64,000 bases of DNA, taken from the NCBI GenBank assembly GCA_040384325.1, contig JAZKJL010000001.1, forward strand, positions 1 through 64,000, given 5' to 3'. The stretch comes from JACMLX01 sp040384325 (GTDB taxonomy: Bacteria > Gemmatimonadota > Gemmatimonadetes > Gemmatimonadales > Gemmatimonadaceae). Made by a program: the position numbers and the translations under genes. Shown here piece by piece: positions 60,812 to 64,000 of the stretch. How positions within the stretch are numbered: the stretch's first letter is position 1; each line of letters opens with the position of its first letter. A model generated the notes under the pieces. The model had not been told where the DNA came from and searched no databases. It saw only the letters and a list, made by a program, of their open reading frames with translations.

Positions 60812-62263
60812 ATGGCCTCGACATCCCGCACAGGCGCCTCGGGCGCGCTCACGTTTCACGGTGGACTGGCTGGCGCACTGGCGCCGTTCGTGGTGTTCCT
60901 GGCGGGCGTCGCAACACTCGCGCTGGCGGGCGCACCGGACGAGAAGGGGTTCTGGCCGATCCTGCTCGGCGCCCTGATGCTCGGGCTGTTGCTGGCGCGC
61001 GATCGCGCGCGCTACTGCGACGCGATGCTGGACGGCATGAGCCAGCGGCTGGTGATGATCATGCTCTGCGCCTGGCTGTTCGCGGGCGTGCTGGGCACCA
61101 CGATCGCGGCCAGCGGCTTCGTGGCCGCACTCGCGCAGCTCGCGCAGGCGACCGGACTGACGGGCGGTGCCTACGTCGCCGCTGCGTTCGCGATCTGTGC
61201 GATGGTCTCCACCGCCACCGGCACCAGCTTCGGCACGATACTCCTCGCCGGTCCGCTGTTGTATCCCGCCGGTGGACCGGCAGGCGCCGTGCCGGCCGTG
61301 CTGATGGGGGCGATCCTGGCCGGTGCCACGTTCGGTGATTCGATCTCACCCGTCTCCGACACCACGATCGCGTCCAGCGGGTCGCAGGATGCGGACATCG
61401 GTGGCACGGTGCGCAGCCGCCTGCGCTACGTCGTGCCGGCGGGCTTGCTGGCGATGCTGGTCTCGGCGGCGATGGGCGGTGTGGAACGGGCGGCGGTGCG
61501 CTACGACGGCAGCGCGGTGGCGCAAACGCGCCCCGTGGCGCTGCTGATGGCGCTGGCACCGGTGCTGGTGATTGCGATGCTGCTGCGTCGCCGACACCTG
61601 ATCGAGGCGCTGCTGGCCGGATGCGCCGTCGCGATGCTGCTCGGCCTCGGGCTCGGGCTGCTCACACCTGGCGCGCTGCTGCACGTGGCGCCGGGCACGT
61701 TCGGCGCGACCGGCCTGGTGGTGGACGGGATGCAACGCGCCGTCGGCGTGAGTGTCTTCACGCTGTTGCTGGTGGCGCTGGTCGGGACGCTGCAGGCCAC
61801 CGACCTGCTCGACCGCCTGGTGGCGGCATCGGCAGGTCGTGCACACAGCGCACGGATGGGCGAGTGGTGGATCGTGGCGGTGGTGAGCGGCGCCGTGCTC
61901 CTGACGACGCACAGCGTGGTGGCGATCCTCGCCGTCGGTCCATTCGCGAAGCAGACCGGCGAACGACTCGGTCTGTCGCGCTATCGTCGTGCCAACCTGC
62001 TCGACATGACCGTCTGCACCTGGCCGTTCCTGCTGCCGTGGTTCCTGCCCACGATCCTCGCCGCCAGCGCCAGCACCGGTGGAGAGTCATTCGGCATGCC
62101 GCCGCAGACGGCGCTCAGCATCGGGTTGTACAACACCTACGGCTGGATGCTGGTGCTGGCGGTGCTGGTGGCGGTGATCACCGGCTACGGGCGTCGGTGG
62201 GAGCGCGACGACGTCGCAGTCGCGGTGCCACTGCATTCCACGGCGATCGGAGTCGAGGCATGA
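60812..62263 (+). CDS. NhaC-type Na+/H+ antiporter family protein
   Basis: A 483-residue transporter with about twelve membrane segments. The NhaC block is recognisable: ATFGDSISPVSDTTIASSG (about residues 172-190), with AICAMVSTATGTSFGTILLAG before it. These proteins exchange Na+ or organic substrates for H+. The gene ends with an ATGA overlap on the nucleotidyltransferase gene and is probably cotranscribed with it. Its role in that sugar-related unit is not evident; it might carry the substrate of the kinase pathway, which is speculation. Confidence 0.85.
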   Translation: MASTSRTGASGALTFHGGLAGALAPFVVFLAGVATLALAGAPDEKGFWPILLGALMLGLLLARDRARYCDAMLDGMSQRLVMIMLCAWLFAGVLGTTIAASGFVAALAQLAQATGLTGGAYVAAAFAICAMVSTATGTSFGTILLAGPLLYPAGGPAGAVPAVLMGAILAGATFGDSISPVSDTTIASSGSQDADIGGTVRSRLRYVVPAGLLAMLVSAAMGGVERAAVRYDGSAVAQTRPVALLMALAPVLVIAMLLRRRHLIEALLAGCAVAMLLGLGLGLLTPGALLHVAPGTFGATGLVVDGMQRAVGVSVFTLLLVALVGTLQATDLLDRLVAASAGRAHSARMGEWWIVAVVSGAVLLTTHSVVAILAVGPFAKQTGERLGLSRYRRANLLDMTVCTWPFLLPWFLPTILAASASTGGESFGMPPQTALSIGLYNTYGWMLVLAVLVAVITGYGRRWERDDVAVAVPLHSTAIGVEA

Positions 62264-63075
62264 GCATCACGACCAGGGCCGTGATCCTGGCACGGGGACT
62301 TGGCACGCGCATGCGTCGCGCTGACGCCGACGCGCAGCTGGATGCCGCGCAGGCGCAGGTGGCCGACGGCGGCGTGAAGGCCATGATCCCGATCGGGCGG
62401 CCGTTCCTCGATCACGCGATGAGCGGACTCGCCGACGCGGGGATCACCGATGTCTGCCTGGTGATCGGGCCGGAGCACGACGCGATCCGTCAGTACTACG
62501 CCCAGCTGCCGATGCAGCGCGTGCGCGTGCACTTCGCCACGCAGGAGACGGCGAATGGCACCGCGGGCGCCGTCGCCGCCGCCGAGACCTTCGCCGGGCG
62601 CGACACGGTGCTGGTGATGAACGGTGACAACTATTACCCCGTCGCCGCCTGTCGCGCGTTGGCGGCGCTGGGCACGTCGGGCACGATCGGCTTCGACCTG
62701 CGCGGCCTGGTGGCAGGCGGCAACATTCCAGAGGAGCGCGTGCGGGCCTTCGCGCTGCTGCAGACCGACGCCGATGGTTTCCTGTCATCGATCGTGGAGA
62801 AGCCGGACCAGGCCACGTACGATGCATTGGTGGCACAGTCGTCGGTGAGCATGAATCTCTGGTCGTTCACGCCAGCCGTGTTCGACGCGTGCCGACGGGT
62901 CCAGCCGAGTGTCCGCGGTGAGCTCGAACTGCAGGACGCGGTGCGGATCCTGGTGACCGAGATGGGCGAACGCATTCGCGTGCTGCCGAGCGTGGAAGGA
63001 GTGCTGGATCTCTCCACGCGGGGCGACATCGAGAGCGTGGCGCGTGTACTGCGCGACCGGCCGGTCCGGCTGTGA
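62260..63075 (+). CDS. Sugar-phosphate nucleotidyltransferase family protein
   Basis: A 271-residue NTP transferase fold protein. The activated-sugar loop reads ILARGLGTRM at residues 9-18, with Arg where most have Ala, followed by an Asp- and Gln-rich insert (19-37) before Lys40 in VKAMIPIGRPF. The catalytic Asp is Asp123 (VMNGDNYY), and IVEKPDQ follows. Relatives join NTP and sugar-1-phosphate. The ATG at 62260 overlaps the antiporter stop, and its stop overlaps a galactokinase-like gene, which suggests a kinase/pyrophosphorylase salvage pair. Confidence 0.85.
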   Translation: MSITTRAVILARGLGTRMRRADADAQLDAAQAQVADGGVKAMIPIGRPFLDHAMSGLADAGITDVCLVIGPEHDAIRQYYAQLPMQRVRVHFATQETANGTAGAVAAAETFAGRDTVLVMNGDNYYPVAACRALAALGTSGTIGFDLRGLVAGGNIPEERVRAFALLQTDADGFLSSIVEKPDQATYDALVAQSSVSMNLWSFTPAVFDACRRVQPSVRGELELQDAVRILVTEMGERIRVLPSVEGVLDLSTRGDIESVARVLRDRPVRL

Positions 63076-64000
63076 TGCCGGTGGCGCACGAACGCGTGGT
63101 GGCGCAGTTGCGCGACGCCGGATTCGGCGAGGCGACCGCGCTTGCCAAGGCCGCGTTCTTCAGCCAGTGCGACAAGGCGCTGGACGGCATTGGCGCCGAG
63201 GCGGCCGGACGTGTGAGCGTCTGGGCACCGGGTCGCATCGAGGTGTTCGGCAAGCACACCGATTACGCCGGTGGTCGCTCGTTGCTGACGGCCGTGGAGC
63301 GCGGCTTCTGTTCGCGCGCGGTGGCGCGCAGCGACGCGACGATCCGCGTGCGCGGCCATGACCCGATGGCGGGTGCGCCGTCGACTGACTTCGCGCTGCA
63401 CTGCGAACTGCCGATGGATGCCAGCGCCAGCGCATCAGAGGGGCACTGGTCGCACTACGTGGCGACGGTGGTACGACGGGTGGCGCTCAACTTTCCGGAG
63501 GCGCGCACCGGCGTGGACCTGGCCTTCGTGAGTGACCTGCCGCAGGCGGCCGGTGCCAGCTCCTCCACCGCACTGATGGTCAGCGTGTTCCTCGCCATCG
63601 CGGCGGTCAACTCGCTGCAGGACACTCCCGCCTGGCGCGCATCGCTCCCCACGCGCGAAGACTTGGCGGCATACATGGGTGCGATGGAGATGGGTGGCGC
63701 ATATCGTGGACTGGCGGGGTTGGATGGTGTCGGCACGCTTGGCGGATGTCAGGACCAGACCGCGATCCTCTGCGCGCGGCCCGACCACGTGGTGGACTTC
63801 GGCTGGATGCCGGTGCGCGCGATCGGCGCGTATGCCTTGCCGGCATCATTGCGTTTCGTGGTGGCGCATTCCGGCATCGTGGCTGAGAAGTCTGCCGGTG
63901 CACGTGAGCGGTACAATCGCGTGTCGCTGATGGTCCGGCACATTGTCGCCTCGTGGAATGCCACCAGCGGTCGCGCGGACGGGTCACTGGCGGCGGCCGC
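63075..64000 (+). CDS. Galactokinase-like GHMP kinase (3' truncated by window end)
   Basis: At least 308 residues of a GHMP kinase; the gene runs beyond position 64000. The galactokinase signature is altered: RIEVFGKHTDYAGG (residues 54-67) where galactokinases have R-N-L-IGEHTDY. The ATP loop is LPQAAGASSST (145-155) and the catalytic Asp is Asp217 in GGCQDQTA. Substituting Glu for Asn at position 56 and Lys for Glu at 60 in the sugar-binding region suggests a substrate other than galactose. The ATG overlaps the preceding stop (TGATG), coupling it to the nucleotidyltransferase. Confidence 0.85.
   Translation, partial: MPVAHERVVAQLRDAGFGEATALAKAAFFSQCDKALDGIGAEAAGRVSVWAPGRIEVFGKHTDYAGGRSLLTAVERGFCSRAVARSDATIRVRGHDPMAGAPSTDFALHCELPMDASASASEGHWSHYVATVVRRVALNFPEARTGVDLAFVSDLPQAAGASSSTALMVSVFLAIAAVNSLQDTPAWRASLPTREDLAAYMGAMEMGGAYRGLAGLDGVGTLGGCQDQTAILCARPDHVVDFGWMPVRAIGAYALPASLRFVVAHSGIVAEKSAGARERYNRVSLMVRHIVASWNATSGRADGSLAAA

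Overview
The window is a high-GC bacterial chromosome segment with densely packed genes, many GTG starts and many start/stop overlaps (ATGA, GTGA, TGATG). No rRNA, tRNA, CRISPR array, transposase or phage gene was seen. The mix of lipoprotein proteases, DUF885 peptidases, XdhC/2Fe-2S/molybdopterin genes, a Tad pilus locus and a kinase-like protein is compatible with Gemmatimonadota. That placement is an inference from gene content and base composition, not a proof.

Layout. 126-8104 (minus): a coupled set of DUF885 peptidase, Gfo/Idh/MocA oxidoreductase, DUF885 peptidase, oligopeptide-binding protein and two permeases, which looks like a peptide uptake and breakdown unit. 8244-14416: two tandem paralogous polytopic membrane proteins (minus), divergent from a GtrB-like glycosyltransferase, a WecD-like acetyltransferase and a WecE-like aminotransferase (plus), a glycan locus that points to a 4-amino-4,6-dideoxy sugar. 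14531-18230: aquaglyceroporin, Ig-like lipoprotein, sarcosine-oxidase-type enzyme, quinone oxidoreductase. 18530-22901 (minus): 2Fe-2S subunit, molybdopterin subunit, XdhC and MocA-like protein. 23635-26161: propeller lipoprotein, ECF sigma factor and anti-sigma factor in one overlapping unit. 26183-28847 (minus): FabH and PlsB-like acyltransferase. 28972-37939: dipeptidase, membrane-fused spermidine-synthase-like protein, class V aminotransferase, two polytopic proteins, and an unusual zinc-ribbon SDR. 37991-42337: PIG-V-like mannosyltransferase, methyltransferase, GT2 and another polytopic protein.

42675-55089 is a Tad/Flp pilus locus: three small Flp prepilins separated by terminators, then cpaA, tadE, cpaB, cpaC, cpaE, cpaF, tadB, tadC, a TadG-like gene and, last, a membrane pseudokinase with a C-terminal beta domain. 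The rest holds an Hsp20, a subtilase lipoprotein, an M24 peptidase, an aldo/keto reductase with a TIGR04076-like protein, an NhaC-type antiporter, and a nucleotidyltransferase followed by a galactokinase-like kinase cut by the window end.

Three intergenic spacers (near 18.3, 23.2 and 59.2 kb) share one architecture: long inverted-repeat arms built of short reiterated words around an inner hairpin. The pseudokinase of the pilus locus, the SDR without its catalytic tyrosine, the kinase/nucleotidyltransferase pair and these spacers are the observations most worth a second look.
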